DNA of 45,633 nt. Source: Nemertoderma westbladi (Eukaryota; Xenacoelomorpha; Nemertodermatida; Nemertodermatidae). The stretch covers positions 1 to 45,633 of the forward strand of contig JAUCBJ010001994.1 of the NCBI GenBank assembly GCA_032718475.1. Reading direction: 5' to 3'. Under the pieces are notes generated by a model. That model saw only the letters and a list, made by a program, of their open reading frames with translations, made no database searches and was not told the DNA's origin. The first letter of the stretch is position 1, and each line of letters begins with the position of its first letter. Positions 1 to 10,589 of this stretch are shown here, in pieces. A program made the translations under genes and the position numbers.

Positions 1-1550
1 ATATCCTATATAAGCTGGTTAAGCAATATAAACACAATACATTTACTGTTTGGTATGGTAGATTGCGCAACCACGTGCATCCTTTTGTTTGGCTACTGGG
101 CTTTAATGTTTGTTAACCTGACCTTTGTAGGTAACAAACTTAGGTGATAATTAACACCTGCAACAACGGCATTAATTATAATTAATGCCGTTTTATGGCT
201 ATCGAACATTAAGGCGATATATTGGTTTTGGGAACTCAGAAGTGCACACGCACAGGGATAAAACCCATAACAAAGACAATTATTACAATATATTATAAAA
301 GTTTCTGTAATTTTGTATTTTCAATCAGGTGATGAGTATTAAGTGTCGAAAGACTTTATGGAAATAATAATTCCCGACATATGAGAATTTTGAAGTCAAG
401 TCTCCTAATAATGGTTAAACTTAATTCACTGATTTCAAAAATGTATAACCCAATACTGGAATAAATATTTGAAGATATTTAAAACGCCCGAAGCTCGAAT
501 TACCTTGCCAATTAGATTAAACGCGATGCCTTGCATTATTTTCTCCCTGTATTGCATGGTGACTAGGCTAATCCTAATTTCAGGATCACCCAGATCTGGG
601 GATATCTTTATAATTTAAAAAAGACTTATGTTTTAACCATATTATCGAATTTCTCAATTATTCTATGGTCGAGATTAGCCGTTGAAAATGTAACTCCAAC
701 CATGGTTGTTACGATGGAATGTGTGTGTACAATAATAACCATGTATTGCGCCTCCATAATACTGATTGTGGTAAGATGCTTATGGCCGGTTGTTAACAAT
801 AACCGGGTTGGTATTAACAACGGCGGTGTTGGAATGCAGCCTGTATTGGAATAAAGTTAGCATTCAACATTTTTTAAAATTCGTTTTTTGTATGGGTTTT
901 GGTATTTGTAAAAGTTGTAGATGTAATTTGTCTGTAAATTTAGAAATTGATTCCATAATGTATTAGTAATCTGTGTAAAGGTTTTAGTGTCACTGTATGT
1001 GTACTTTTGTCAGTGATGTCTTCAATACTTCTGAATATAAGAATAATAATAACAATAGTAAGTAGTACACTATATAAGTATGTTTTACTAATAAATTATA
1101 TAGTCTATACCATAATTTAATTGCAACGTTTTCATAACACTGAAAGCTATTATTATAGTCTAGGACAGACTTGTTAAAAATTAATTAATTATACAACACC
1201 ACGAAATATATTGTAACAATCTGAACAATCGAATCACTAGAATGAAAGTCATTTACGTATAAATAGTAAATTAGTAATGGTTTATTGCTAATATTGTTTT
1301 AGCACAATGGTGCGGGTTACCAATCATACTTTTTTCATGATGTAGATGCCCAGACGTTATTCATTTTATGACAATGCTCTAGACTTTCAAAGGCATCAGC
1401 GTTGGCTAGACATTTGAATATATTACAGTCTTTCGGATTCAATGTGCGGTGGTTAAGAAATGAGAAAATTAACACTGTTATGTTGTAAACAGCAGGGGTA
1501 GATGTAGATGAAAAAATTTAATTAATTGTTATATTTATTTGTAATTGCAG
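1..1550. other. Upstream noncoding region
   Basis: AT-rich sequence with no convincing coding frame. It precedes the first recognised GPCR exon and may hold its promoter and 5' untranslated exon, but no core promoter can be assigned. A perfect palindrome at 165-192 is the only clear structure. The stretch just before 1551 (ttatttgtaattgcag) is a good pyrimidine-rich splice acceptor, so transcription probably starts further upstream. Confidence 0.5.
165..192. repeat. Perfect 28-bp palindrome
   Basis: Two 14-bp arms (first arm aacggcattaatta) abut with no spacer, so the sequence reads the same on both strands. It could extrude as a cruciform, be a dimeric protein site, or be the end of a small inverted-repeat element. 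Nothing around it decides. Confidence 0.7.
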
Positions 1551-2221
1551 ATGAATGATAGTGCAGTTATATTGCCGAAGGGTGATTGGTCATTCGGGGA
1601 CAGCTACATACAGGTGGTTACATTCGTGATATTTTGGTGGGGACTAATAGCAAACAGCGTAACTTTCCTTGTCTTCATATTAACGCCAAATTTGCGTACG
1701 AACCGAAGCTGTGTGTACTTCGCCACCATCGCCTGCAGTGACTTCCTCAGCGTATTGTCGTCAGTAACACTGTGGCGTCAATGGCACGGATTCCCAGAGT
1801 ATCGAATTAATCTCGGCACAGTCTGCCCCTACATCCACTTCCCAAACTTCGCGTGTTACTGGGTGTCTCATTGGGTGTTGGTTGCCATGGCAGTTGAAAG
1901 GCAACAAAGTATCTACAACCCGATAGCGGCCAGGTCTTTATTTTCAGCCAAACGTTCTGCTATCATCTGCTTTATTATCATAATTATAATGCTAGGTTTA
2001 TCTGTCACGCATTACTTTACGTTCATTCCCCAACCCATCAACTATGTCCTTACTGGATATTCTGAAATGTTCACTGGATATTCCTGTGGTTACGATTTGG
2101 AAATCAACACCGTTACATCGATTTACAACTCGCTCGGACCCGCTATTTACTCTGTAATGGGGCCCTTGATACCAATGACGCCACTAAACGTGATGATAAT
2201 CTATAAAATGTCAACTTCTCC
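1551..2221 (+). CDS. GPCR exon 1 (N-terminus to TM5)
   Basis: Encodes residues 1-223 and two bases of codon 224. The donor is GTAAGT at 2222-2227. The open frame runs only three bases past the donor, which supports the splice. It contains TM1-TM5 and both conserved extracellular cysteines. The N-terminus is very short (about 20 residues before TM1). Confidence 0.85.
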
Positions 2222-5200
2222 GTAAGTTTGAAATTGTTTGTTTATCTTCTTAATTAATTTACATAAATTACAATAATGAGTAGTATTAATCATAATTAAA
2301 ATAACAGTTTTGATATTTTATATTTCCAAAATCATCTATTAATTTAAAGAAAATAAATGAAAAAAATTGCTATTTGTAAAATCGCTTTTCCAACTCAAGG
2401 TGAAGTTTAGTGATTTAGTTTTGGAATTTTTGTCCCAGTAGGATTTACCTCTATCCTGCAAAAAACAGACAGCAGACAGCAGATGGCAAACCTGCATTGC
2501 ATAGCTTTCCACCACAATCGAAATAATAACGGTATTCGCAGTAACACAAAAACAAATATGTTCATGTGATTGAAATGAAATTGTCATAAAAATGCGCCAT
2601 TGAATGGGAGAATCTCTTAGGCTCGTTAAGCCAAGGAATGCCAGTTGTTTACCACCATGGGTGATCTTCACAGTAAACCCTTCCACTCTGATTCCCAAGT
2701 TGCCTTGGTTCGTTCCCATTTATCGACCACTGAAGGATGAAAGCCAGGGTTGGACTAAGCTGCAGCATTTAAAGCACTGTGCCCAAACACAGCAACGTTT
2801 ATTTTTTCAAATAAAACAATAAATTCCGATATAAAAAGGTAACAGAAAACATTATTTTACACTTAACTTCTTTCGCGAATTTCAGCATTCTAGCACTAGT
2901 TTCGCTGGTGTTGAAAACTTACCAACTCATGTAAACACATAATTTAGAGATTTTGCAATTATTTGTTACATAACTTTAATAATAATTCGTAAAAATAATA
3001 TAAAATAATATGTTATATTGACAATTATAACTTGTAAATTACTTCAATAATACTACAGTATAATGATATTTATAATTTCGCCTCTGCCTGTTATACCTTT
3101 AAATGTAATGTAACATTAGAACCGGTAACTCGTTTAAATTTTCGGATATAATGTTGCTTTGATAAAAAAAACGTACAAATACCTGCCACCTCAGGCAAAA
3201 CTCAAACCTCTTGGACAGAATAATTGAATGCCCATAATGTTTCATTGAATTGGTCAAGGCGGGTTTAGGATCAACTAGAGTCTTGGACCCTAGCAGACCA
3301 ACTCCCACAATTAATTGAGGGGTCTCCTACAAAAATCAATAAAAATTTAATATAAATTCATAATAAAATTATTATTGAATTATTATTATATATAGTAAAA
3401 ATATTTTAATTGTTATGCGAGGGGTCGCAGATCTTATATAAAATTCTCTGAAATATCGCGTCAATCCCTTATTTAAAATTAAAATTACCATTAAAATTTA
3501 CAGGGACGGGCGAGATGGTCCCCCAAAGCCGAGCTCTTAACTTAAAATAGTCTTAAAGCTATTTACATTTCATATTTCCAATACTGAAAAAATGTTACAA
3601 TGAATGATGACCACCTAAATCATGCCGATGGTATATGATGTTTAGAGTTACTTTGCCCATTTTTAATTCAGGTTTAATACGGTTGTATTCTTTTACATAA
3701 ATACAATACTTAAACCTTGGTTAAAGTTCAATAATTGCGCCGCCATGTTATGGTATATATATTTGAATTCAATTTTATACAAAATCGGAATGTATCAAAG
3801 TGTATAATGCTGTATATATCGATACATATTAAAATCAATAATCAATATTTACATGTTTTCCAGGGTTTCCAGTAAAGCTGCGCAAAGTCAGAAACGGGCA
3901 TTGACTGTAATGTTCTTGTTTACATGTCTTGTGTTTTTCATCTTGTCCTCTCCAGTTGCAGTATTTCTAGTTTATATTCGTACTCTGGATAAAAAGAAAC
4001 TTGCCGAGGTTAATACATCCGGTTAGTATATTATTATTAATGTTGACGACAAACGCTACAAGGTGAGTGCTTAATATGAGAAAATGGATTTATAAAATTA
4101 AAAATTAGGAATGGGGCATGTAGTGATACGAACTCGCCACACTGCATGGCTCGCCCCATACCAGCAGATACTCAGGGACTGCGGTACTGTAGGGGGACTC
4201 ACCATAGCATATATACACAGGCCGTGACAAGGCCTAAACGCTGAAATTATTGCAGGCTGACTTTGTGCTTGTACGTAAACTCCAGGCATTTCAGTGTCCT
4301 AGACTATTAGCCACCTCGCAAAAGTTTACGATATGGGGTTCTCCTGGTCGCTGATTTAATTTCTTATGTTAGTTTTCATGTTTGACGGAATCTAGTCAGT
4401 CTGTCTGTCGGTCTGTTCGTCAAAAATAATAAAGCGCACCACCTAGCTAAAATTTTCGCTATGGGGGTTTTCCTGGTCGCTGATTTAATTTCTTATATTA
4501 ATTTTCATGTTTGACGGAATCTAGTCTGTCTGGCTGTGTTTCAGTTTGTCGGTCTGTCCGACAAACATCCATAACGCAAATGAAACCCACATTAAAATCT
4601 GTTATAGATGAAATAAAAAACAGAAATCTGAAATTTAACTGCATATTTATATCGTATTAACAATAATCCCACCATCTATTTTCGGAAGCCACATTAGTAG
4701 ACACCCAAAAAGACAAACATTACAAAATAGTAATAATGGAGTTTGTTTGGAGTAATACACGTTCGTGGGGCCTTCGCGCAGCACGAAGTGAGCAAAGCCT
4801 TTAGCATATGGGCACCATTAACGAGTTGTCTGCCGTTAGTCAGAAGTCTCCAACACAATACTCGTCCTCCACTTGTGCCTCGTTGCGTTCGTTCATTTTT
4901 GACCAAACTTCAGATTCTTTCTAAACTTTTGATGGACTCCATACATACCAGGTTTTGTTTAATTTTATCGAGGATTAACCGAGTTATTAGCGATCAAATA
5001 TTTACGACGACAGACGATGACGACAGATGACTACTACTACTACTAGGATCGGCATGCTGCATTGCAGCTGCATTTTTAAGAATGCTGTGCCGGCTTGTCA
5101 ACAAAATTGCACCGCCACAACTCCCTATCACCCATGACATTTGCTAGATTATCCGCATCTTTAAGGCCAGTGTCCTTTAAGATGCGTCTCAAGAAAGTCA

Positions 5201-8200
5201 TGGGCTGTCCACCATGCTTATTCACTCCATGAGGCTGCCAAAGTACAAGATTATGCACTGGCTGGTCCTCACGGCGAAAGCAATGTCCTGCAAAGCGGAG
5301 GCGATTTTGTTCTAGTGTCAAGCTTGGGGGAACCAATGAGACACCTCCAATGTTATATAGTGTCTGGTTGGAGATGTGTGCATTGTACTTGACACAATGA
5401 ACCCGGCGTAGCATTCTTGTGAATGTGCCATCCAGAGATTTGGTGTCCTCAGCAGTTAGAGCCCAGCATGGACTCCCGCAGAGGAGTACTGGAACTACTG
5501 CTGCTCTAAATAATCGGACCTTAAGTTTCCGATTAATTCTTGGTGACTTCCAAATCCTGGAAAGCCTATTCAAGGCTGCCCATGCCTTTCCCTTACGTAT
5601 TCGAAGATCCTCACCTGACTTCCGGATCCATGATCCCAGGTAACAGAAGTCGTCCACATGCTCAAGCATACCATCCTTTGAGCTTATGCTCATCCGATCA
5701 GAGACTTGCTGAGGACTTTCAAAGTTAACTGTCAGAATTTTGGTCTTTCTGGAGTTAATAAAAAGACCAACACTAGAAGCAGCATGTTCTAATGAGCTGA
5801 GGAGCCGTTGGGCACCCTCTAATGATTCTGAGAGTACTCCTAAGTCATCAGCAAAGTCTAGATCAGTTAGGTACTTGGCAGGATTTCCTCGACTTCTGGA
5901 GCCAGTAGGTGGAGTTATCATCACCCCATCATCATTATAATGATCTAAGGACATGCGTAGAACATAGTCAACCACAATAATGAACAAGAATGGTGCAAGT
6001 GTGTCTCCTTGGAGGACGCCCCATAACACTTCAAATGGTTCTGTGTCACCGTCAACAGTAGACACAAATGTTGTCGAACCATCATATACTGATCTGATTG
6101 CTGCAATAATTTCATCAGGAATCCCATATAATGAAAGTATGCTGAACATACGTGAGCGAGAGACTGAATCAAAGGCCTTGAAGAAGTCAACAAAGATAAC
6201 AGCCAGATGCCTGTCTTTCTTTTTTGATAGCTCTTCAATTATCCTTCTAAGTGCCAAAATGGGCTCCATGGTCCCACGACCTTTACGGAACCCATTCTGA
6301 TTTCCACGGAGCAGTCTCTCAATGGGATCCCTGATGCGATTTAATAGAATCCTATTGTATAGCTTTGCAGCAATCGAGATCAATGAGATTCCCCGAAAAG
6401 AACCATAGAGTGTTAGGTTGCCCTTCTTGGGAACTGGCACCAATTTATTTGTTTTCATTTCTTGTGGGATTCTTGTTGTTCGGTACATGTCTACTATGAT
6501 GGGATAGATGAGCTTTAAACACCAGGTATTTTAAAGACCTCAGGTGGAACACCATGGACGACAGACGATGACGACAGATGACAACGACAGACAACTCGCC
6601 AATGGCACCCATATGCTAAGGTTTCGCTCACTTCGTGGCTCGCCCCACAATTCAGATGGATTAGTCAGGTGATCACCGCAGACTTCATTTTGCCAACTTG
6701 GAAGCGATTTTAAGTACTAGCGACTCTTTCCCCTCAATCTCAGTGCTTCGTTTTTTCGACCAGTTATTCAGTTATTATTTGCTGTTAATTGAAATTAAAC
6801 TTAAATTGAAATTAAATTAAACAGTTGTTAATGTTAGTAATAGCGGCACAGCGGTGGTTGTTTAAACGGTGGTCGAGATCTTTGTGTTTATTGTTCACCA
6901 CCAACCACCATTTCACAATAAAGTCAATAAACAAGGTGGTAATCTCGCCAACCTCTCTAAATTGGACCCATATAGCGGCTGTGGTCTCATCGCAGAACAC
7001 TTTAAGCATCAACCCAACATCCTGTTGCTCTATTGGCTTAGTGAACACTGCTTTGCGTGACAGGGGCGACAGTTTAATTATCCCTGTGTCGACTTTCTGT
7101 AGCTCTTCTAATAAAGACCAATCAGCAATACGAATAAAGTTTCATTCGGGAGTATAAAATGAAGCTTGCCAGTCTTCTCCGTATTGTGAATACATTTGAG
7201 AATGTGATCGTATCATTGAGTAAATATACAGGTTGATCATTCTTGAAACACTTGAAAAAATCAGTAGTGTCATTCGCTAGATGTGTAAATACAGCATGGT
7301 TAACTTTATTGTTATCTAAAATAACACTTAATCACGTATGAGATCACACACATCATTAATCTTCTCCAATAGAAAAGAATGTCCGAGTTTAGCGACTGGG
7401 TGTATCTTAAAGACGAACTTTGGACCAGTATACCAATAAACATTGGAGCATAATGGCGATTATTGTCCTGGCCTTCTCGGTATCTTTGTTCTCTGCAAAA
7501 CCCAAAACAGAGCCCCAAACATTGAAACCCAGGTTTAACATAAACTTCATCAGCCATTACCGCACACATTTTCTGGTTCTGAGAAAGTCTGAGAAACTGG
7601 TTTCACTTGAACTGATGTAATCCACCTTTCCTACCATACATGTATAACGCTGCAAGCAATGAATGCTTGGTAGCGGTAAATATGATAGTAGGTCTATATA
7701 AGTTGACCGTGACTTTTTGAGTAGATGGATAATGCAAAAGTTATGTCCTCGATCTTATAAGTCTCCCAAACAGTTTTATTGAGAACTGCCATTTGCTGAG
7801 CCAAGAATTTGCATTTATCTAACAGGGATGGTTTGATGGCTGCATTGGCTGAATCGAAAGTATTGGTGTAATGTACAGCTGCCTCTAACTGGGACCACCC
7901 AATAAGAATTACATTGTTAACGAATGGGATGCTGATTTCCAGGCATTTAAGGAACAACTTAATCGTCGGCTGTTGAAACCCACTGTCAACATCGCGTTCT
8001 CCATGAGTAATAAACATACTAATATCGTATAGTGGACCTTCCCGTGCAATGGAAAGAAGTTGAACCTCCTCCGCAGTATGATGGATTGTAAAACCACCAA
8101 TATACGACAGACGATCTTTATTATCTACAAAGTTTATCTTCTTGCAAAGAATGAACTATCGAGTTCGTCTGGATTGGTGCTCCTGATTGGTGCTGTGTGA

Positions 8201-10127
8201 ACTTTCGACGTGGACCGTTTAGTTGGAGCCGGTGAGGGGATATATGAAGTCGGAACTCCAGGGAAAATCAATGGCGGGTCGATGGGAATGGTAGAACCTC
8301 CCTGTACTAGTTTACAGGTAAACCCGAGTGGCTAGTGTTTCTCACATACACGCGTCGATTGCGAGTACTGAAAGTCCGCATTTGGTAAAGCGTGAATCCA
8401 AGAAGATCTGGCAGTTTCATTAGCAGGAAACCTATACATCCGAACTGCCATTAGTGTGTTGTAGCTTGAACTCGTGGTAGGATTATAATTTGAATTGCAG
8501 CCATAAACGCAACATTTATAGGGCTTTATTATGGATTATTATTATAGAACTTACAATATGCTAATAAATATGGTAAGAAATTAGTACAGTGCTGCAATGT
8601 TAGCTTATAGGCCTAACAATATTGTAGGCAGGCATGTCTGCCTGTAGACTATTACAGTATTGTCTGTTTTCAGAAAAGTCAGCCTGCAATAATTTCACCA
8701 TTTCGGCCTTGTCACAGCCTGTGTATAGAAGGCTTTGTGACTCACCATGAGCCATAGACTACGGACACATACAGACTCGGCATACTACCTACTGAGTAGA
8801 CAGCAGTAGTTAGATAGTCCTGTGGTCAGGATATCACTACCAGTCACAGGGCGCACTGCCAGACAGACAGCCCACTATATCAGTTTCTACACTGTATATT
8901 GTTTGTACTTGGTCTGATTATATATTTGGTATTATATGCCTGACATTATTCCGGCTCTATACTACATTCATGACCTCCATGGATCCAGGAATCCAGGAGT
9001 CATCCGGCAACCCTGGCTCGAACTCTTTCATCCGCCAACGCCTCCGGACCTTGATACAGTTCGGAATCTCCCTGAGCGTATCAATTTCAAGCTGCCTCTC
9101 CCTAGAATCTCTAGCTAAGGTCTACTGTCAACCTGGACCTTAAATTTTAACTTATTTTAATTATTATATTAATTTAATAATACAAGAAAATAATTAAAGT
9201 GTTTTGGAATGGTTCTCTGAGATCTAACCTGACTTGAAGAACCAGTTTTACATGGTTATATTTCAACCTACCAGCATGAAACAAGAATATTATAATATTG
9301 TAATATCCAAGCGATACAAACTTTCTCTATATAGAATAGTTAGTTTCTCTGTTAGAAAAGTTAATTTGTTTCACGTCCTCAAAATAAATTCAGGGGAAAC
9401 AAACAATATTTAGTTTTTTTAGTTTGATGTTTTCCATGTAAAAATAACGTTGGAATTTACCTAAATTTACAACAAATAGTAGGATAACTCTACAAGGCCT
9501 ACCAATAGGATCTCTCACAATATAAATTAAATTGTTATAACTGAATTATATTCCATACTACATGTATATTACAGCAGTAATCGGTGATTACTATGGGCTT
9601 TCATTTGGTTGGGTGCAATCTTCGCCCGCGTCCAACCTTCTCCCGTGGGAAATCTTTGTCTGCGTTAAACCTTTGCCCGATTGGGGGAAAGGAGCAGGTT
9701 ACAGAGACAAATTTTTCTCACCAAAATAATAAACGAGGTTGTTAACACTCATTTTGAGGGTGAAGATTGCTCCAGGAGAAGATTGCTTGCGGGCGAAGCT
9801 TACTCGCGGGCGAAGTTTGCTGCATCCCCTTCATTTATGGATAACATAGGAAGTGATTAGGGAATTACTCCTTGAATGTACCCCTATGGGTTATTCGATT
9901 TGCTTCAATCAATACTGTTTCTATCAACAATATTATAGCTACACTGTGTAATAATCTCTTATATTTATATAGGTATGCCACTAAATACGGTGTTCATTGT
10001 TACTAGTTACATGACCATAGTTAATCAGACGACTTCGATCCTGGTTTATACTGCCTCCAATGCTAATTTCCGTAAAGGACTTATTAATTTACTCACGTTC
10101 CGATGCAATCCACCAGAGAAGAAGTAG
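1551..10127 (+). CDS. Rhodopsin-like (class A) G-protein-coupled receptor, three exons
   Basis: Seven-transmembrane receptor of the plasma membrane; ligand unknown. Exons 1551-2221, 3864-4021 and 9973-10127 join in phase (984 nt, 327 residues plus TAG). I chose the ATG at 1551, directly after an AG acceptor. TM1 holds IANS (residues 33-36), TM2 holds ACSD (61-64), and Cys92 and Cys179 are the expected disulfide pair. The DRY position reads VERQQ (115-119) followed by IYNP, TM5 has Pro208/Pro211, TM6 has FFILSSP (248-254) without the usual CWxP, and TM7 reads NQTTSILVY (294-302) where NPxxY is expected. A short C-terminal tail ends in CNPPEKK. These departures are typical of lineage-expanded invertebrate receptors in the FMRFamide/peptide-receptor neighbourhood, but the subfamily is my inference. 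Intron 2 is 5.95 kb and full of mobile DNA. Confidence 0.85.
2222..3863 (+). other. GPCR intron 1
   Basis: A GT...AG intron of 1,642 bp, AT-rich. I see no gene or recognisable mobile element in it. Open frames here lack codon structure or domain similarity. Confidence 0.75.
3864..4021 (+). CDS. GPCR exon 2 (ICL3 and TM6)
   Basis: The acceptor is ttttccag at 3856-3863 and the donor GTTAGT at 4022. It completes codon 224 as Pro, then reads a basic loop (SKAAQSQKRAL) and a hydrophobic helix with FFILSSP, followed by the third extracellular loop. It ends with one base of codon 277. Both splice phases match the neighbouring exons. Confidence 0.85.
4197..4270 (+). repeat. Short interspersed repeat, copy 1
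   Basis: The segment running from actcacca through acaaggcc to attattgcaggctgact recurs in reverse orientation at 8672-8755 with scattered substitutions. It appears to be part of a larger dispersed repeat whose ends I cannot fix. The neighbouring gctcgcccca also recurs at about 6643. Confidence 0.55.
4305..4560. repeat. Tandem duplication, 129-bp unit, two copies
   Basis: The block from the tggtcgctgatttaatttct motif to the ttgacggaatctagtc/tgtctgtc run is present twice with a spacing of 129 bp (motif at 4345 and 4474). Copies differ at several positions, so the duplication is not very recent. No coding content is seen. Confidence 0.75.
5006..6582 (-). mobile_element. 5'-truncated non-LTR retrotransposon with 26-bp target-site duplication
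   Basis: Identical 26-bp sequences at 5006-5031 and 6557-6582 flank a 1,525-bp body (5032-6556). The body carries a reverse-transcriptase frame on the minus strand. Its 3' end lies at the left and finishes in a (GTA)n tail (tactactactactag on the plus strand at 5032-5046), a usual short-repeat 3' end for target-primed insertion. The 5' end is cut inside the RT-encoding part, as is typical of incomplete reverse transcription. Near-perfect flanks imply a fairly young insertion. It sits within an older fold-back repeat in a host intron. Confidence 0.8.
5076..6488 (-). pseudogene. Non-LTR retrotransposon reverse transcriptase, 5'-truncated
   Basis: This 470-codon open frame covers most of an endonuclease/RT-type ORF2. 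Visible RT blocks are LVPVPKKGN, GSFRGISLI (motif 2), NGFRKGRGT, IFVDFFKAFDSV (motif A, catalytic Asp), GVLQGDTLAP (motif B), DLDFADDLGVL (catalytic FADD) and CYLGSWIR (thumb side), then a long C-terminal region with IWKSPRINRKLKVRLF and WALTAED. The apurinic endonuclease and the start of RT are missing. A further stretch upstream in another frame (PPEVFK, about 6525-6545) shows a frameshift before the Met at 6488, so this is a dead copy. I place it in an RTE/CR1-like group only loosely. Confidence 0.85.
6656..8200 (-). pseudogene. Possible decayed DNA-transposon transposase fragments
   Basis: On the minus strand, frames around 7130-6815 read LEELQKVDTGIIKLSPLS, then QQDVGLMLKVFCDETTAAI and FIDFIVKWWLVVNNKH. 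This pattern (Leu-Ser-rich turn, VKLAL-like helix, TxxFIxFxxxWW) recalls the middle of P-element/THAP9-like transposases. A second minus-strand frame lies at 7694-8017. No catalytic residues can be assigned and stops interrupt the reading. The identification is weak; unrelated noncoding DNA is the alternative. Confidence 0.25.
8672..8755 (-). repeat. Short interspersed repeat, copy 2 (inverted relative to 4197-4270)
   Basis: Contains gtcagcctgcaataatttca, ggccttgtcacagcctgtgt and gactcacca, the reverse complement of the 4197-4270 copy with substitutions. A nearby inverted repeat around ggcaggcatgtctgcc (about 8629-8644) may belong to the same element. Confidence 0.55.
9607..9829. mobile_element. 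MITE with imperfect TIRs and TTCATTT duplication
   Basis: The left end (gggtgcaatcttcgcccgcg, 9611-9630) is the imperfect inverse of the right end (9805-9828). The unit is flanked by direct repeats ttcattt at 9600-9606 and 9830-9836. The internal sequence is noncoding and repeats the ttcgcccg / cgggcgaa motif several times. Size and lack of coding match a nonautonomous DNA element; the 7-bp duplication does not name a superfamily. Confidence 0.6.
9973..10127 (+). CDS. GPCR exon 3 (TM7 and C-terminus)
   Basis: The acceptor is atttatatag at 9963-9972. The first two bases complete codon 277 as Gly. It then reads MPLNTVFIVTSYMTIVNQTT, SILVYTASNANFRKGL, and ends in CNPPEKK before TAG at 10125-10127. 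TM7 and the start of helix 8 (NFRKGL) are recognisable, although the NPxxY motif is replaced. Confidence 0.85.
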
Positions 10128-10296
10128 AGCAGTGATGAATTATGTTGAACATTAATATAGTGAGAGTTGTTGTTGTTGTTAATAATATAATCTAGTTTAA
10201 TTTGCACAAACTAATAATTATAGTTAAATTTGCACAATAATAATATAGACATGCAAAATTTACATGTATATCTTAGTATTTTATTTAACCTATTAT

Positions 10297-10310
10297 AATA
10301 AAACAATAAA
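10297..10310 (+). terminator. Tandem polyadenylation signals of the GPCR gene
   Basis: Two AATAAA hexamers at 10297-10302 and 10305-10310 lie 170-180 bp after the GPCR stop codon on the coding strand. They are in a plausible position for 3'-end formation. Confidence 0.5.
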
Positions 10311-10589
10311 TAATAATAGTAGCTTCTTTCTGGCAAAGTTCTTAAAACTTAAAAAGTAATGTTTGTACAATAATTAGTGAATAGGTAATATTACTATAAT
10401 TAATATTAGATTTATTTATTATTGATTCGAATTAAAAAATTTAATACATTGTTTTTTGTTTTATTGTATGCAAGATAATGGAATTCAATTTTTCGTTAAT
10501 CTCATTACAAAATTTCTTATTAATTTTAATAGTGGTGACCACAATAGTGGTTGATCTAGTGATGACTATCTGAACTTATAAACTGTAAG

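Larger units (their letters stand above)
4765..6655. mobile_element. Fold-back (inverted-repeat) element interrupted by a retrotransposon
   Basis: The sequence at about 4774-4843 (gcacgaagtgagcaaagcc, then agcatatgggcacc) is repeated as its reverse complement at about 6584-6650 (ggcacccatatgctaagg, gctcacttcgtg). The two arms end near gccccac motifs. Removing the retrotransposon and one target duplication leaves a noncoding inverted-repeat element of roughly 340 bp, which is MITE-like. Arms are diverged, and I could not find a target duplication for this outer element. Confidence 0.5.
4022..9972 (+). other. GPCR intron 2, packed with mobile elements
   Basis: This 5,951-bp GT...AG intron carries a 129-bp tandem duplication, a fold-back repeat split by a truncated non-LTR retrotransposon, possible decayed transposase fragments, an inverted pair of short interspersed repeats (4197-4270 and 8672-8755) and a MITE. 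Between about 8200 and 9590 I see no gene; the stretch is AT-rich apart from the repeat copy near 8670. Confidence 0.7.

Noticed and set aside
1545-1550. GPCR translation starting at a TTG at 1545
   Set aside because: Those six bases are the end of the splice-acceptor tract (ttgcag); the ATG at 1551 is the first sensible start.
8936-9118. Short proline-rich protein
   Set aside because: A single short frame with no upstream or downstream exon evidence and no domain, inside an intron full of repeats.
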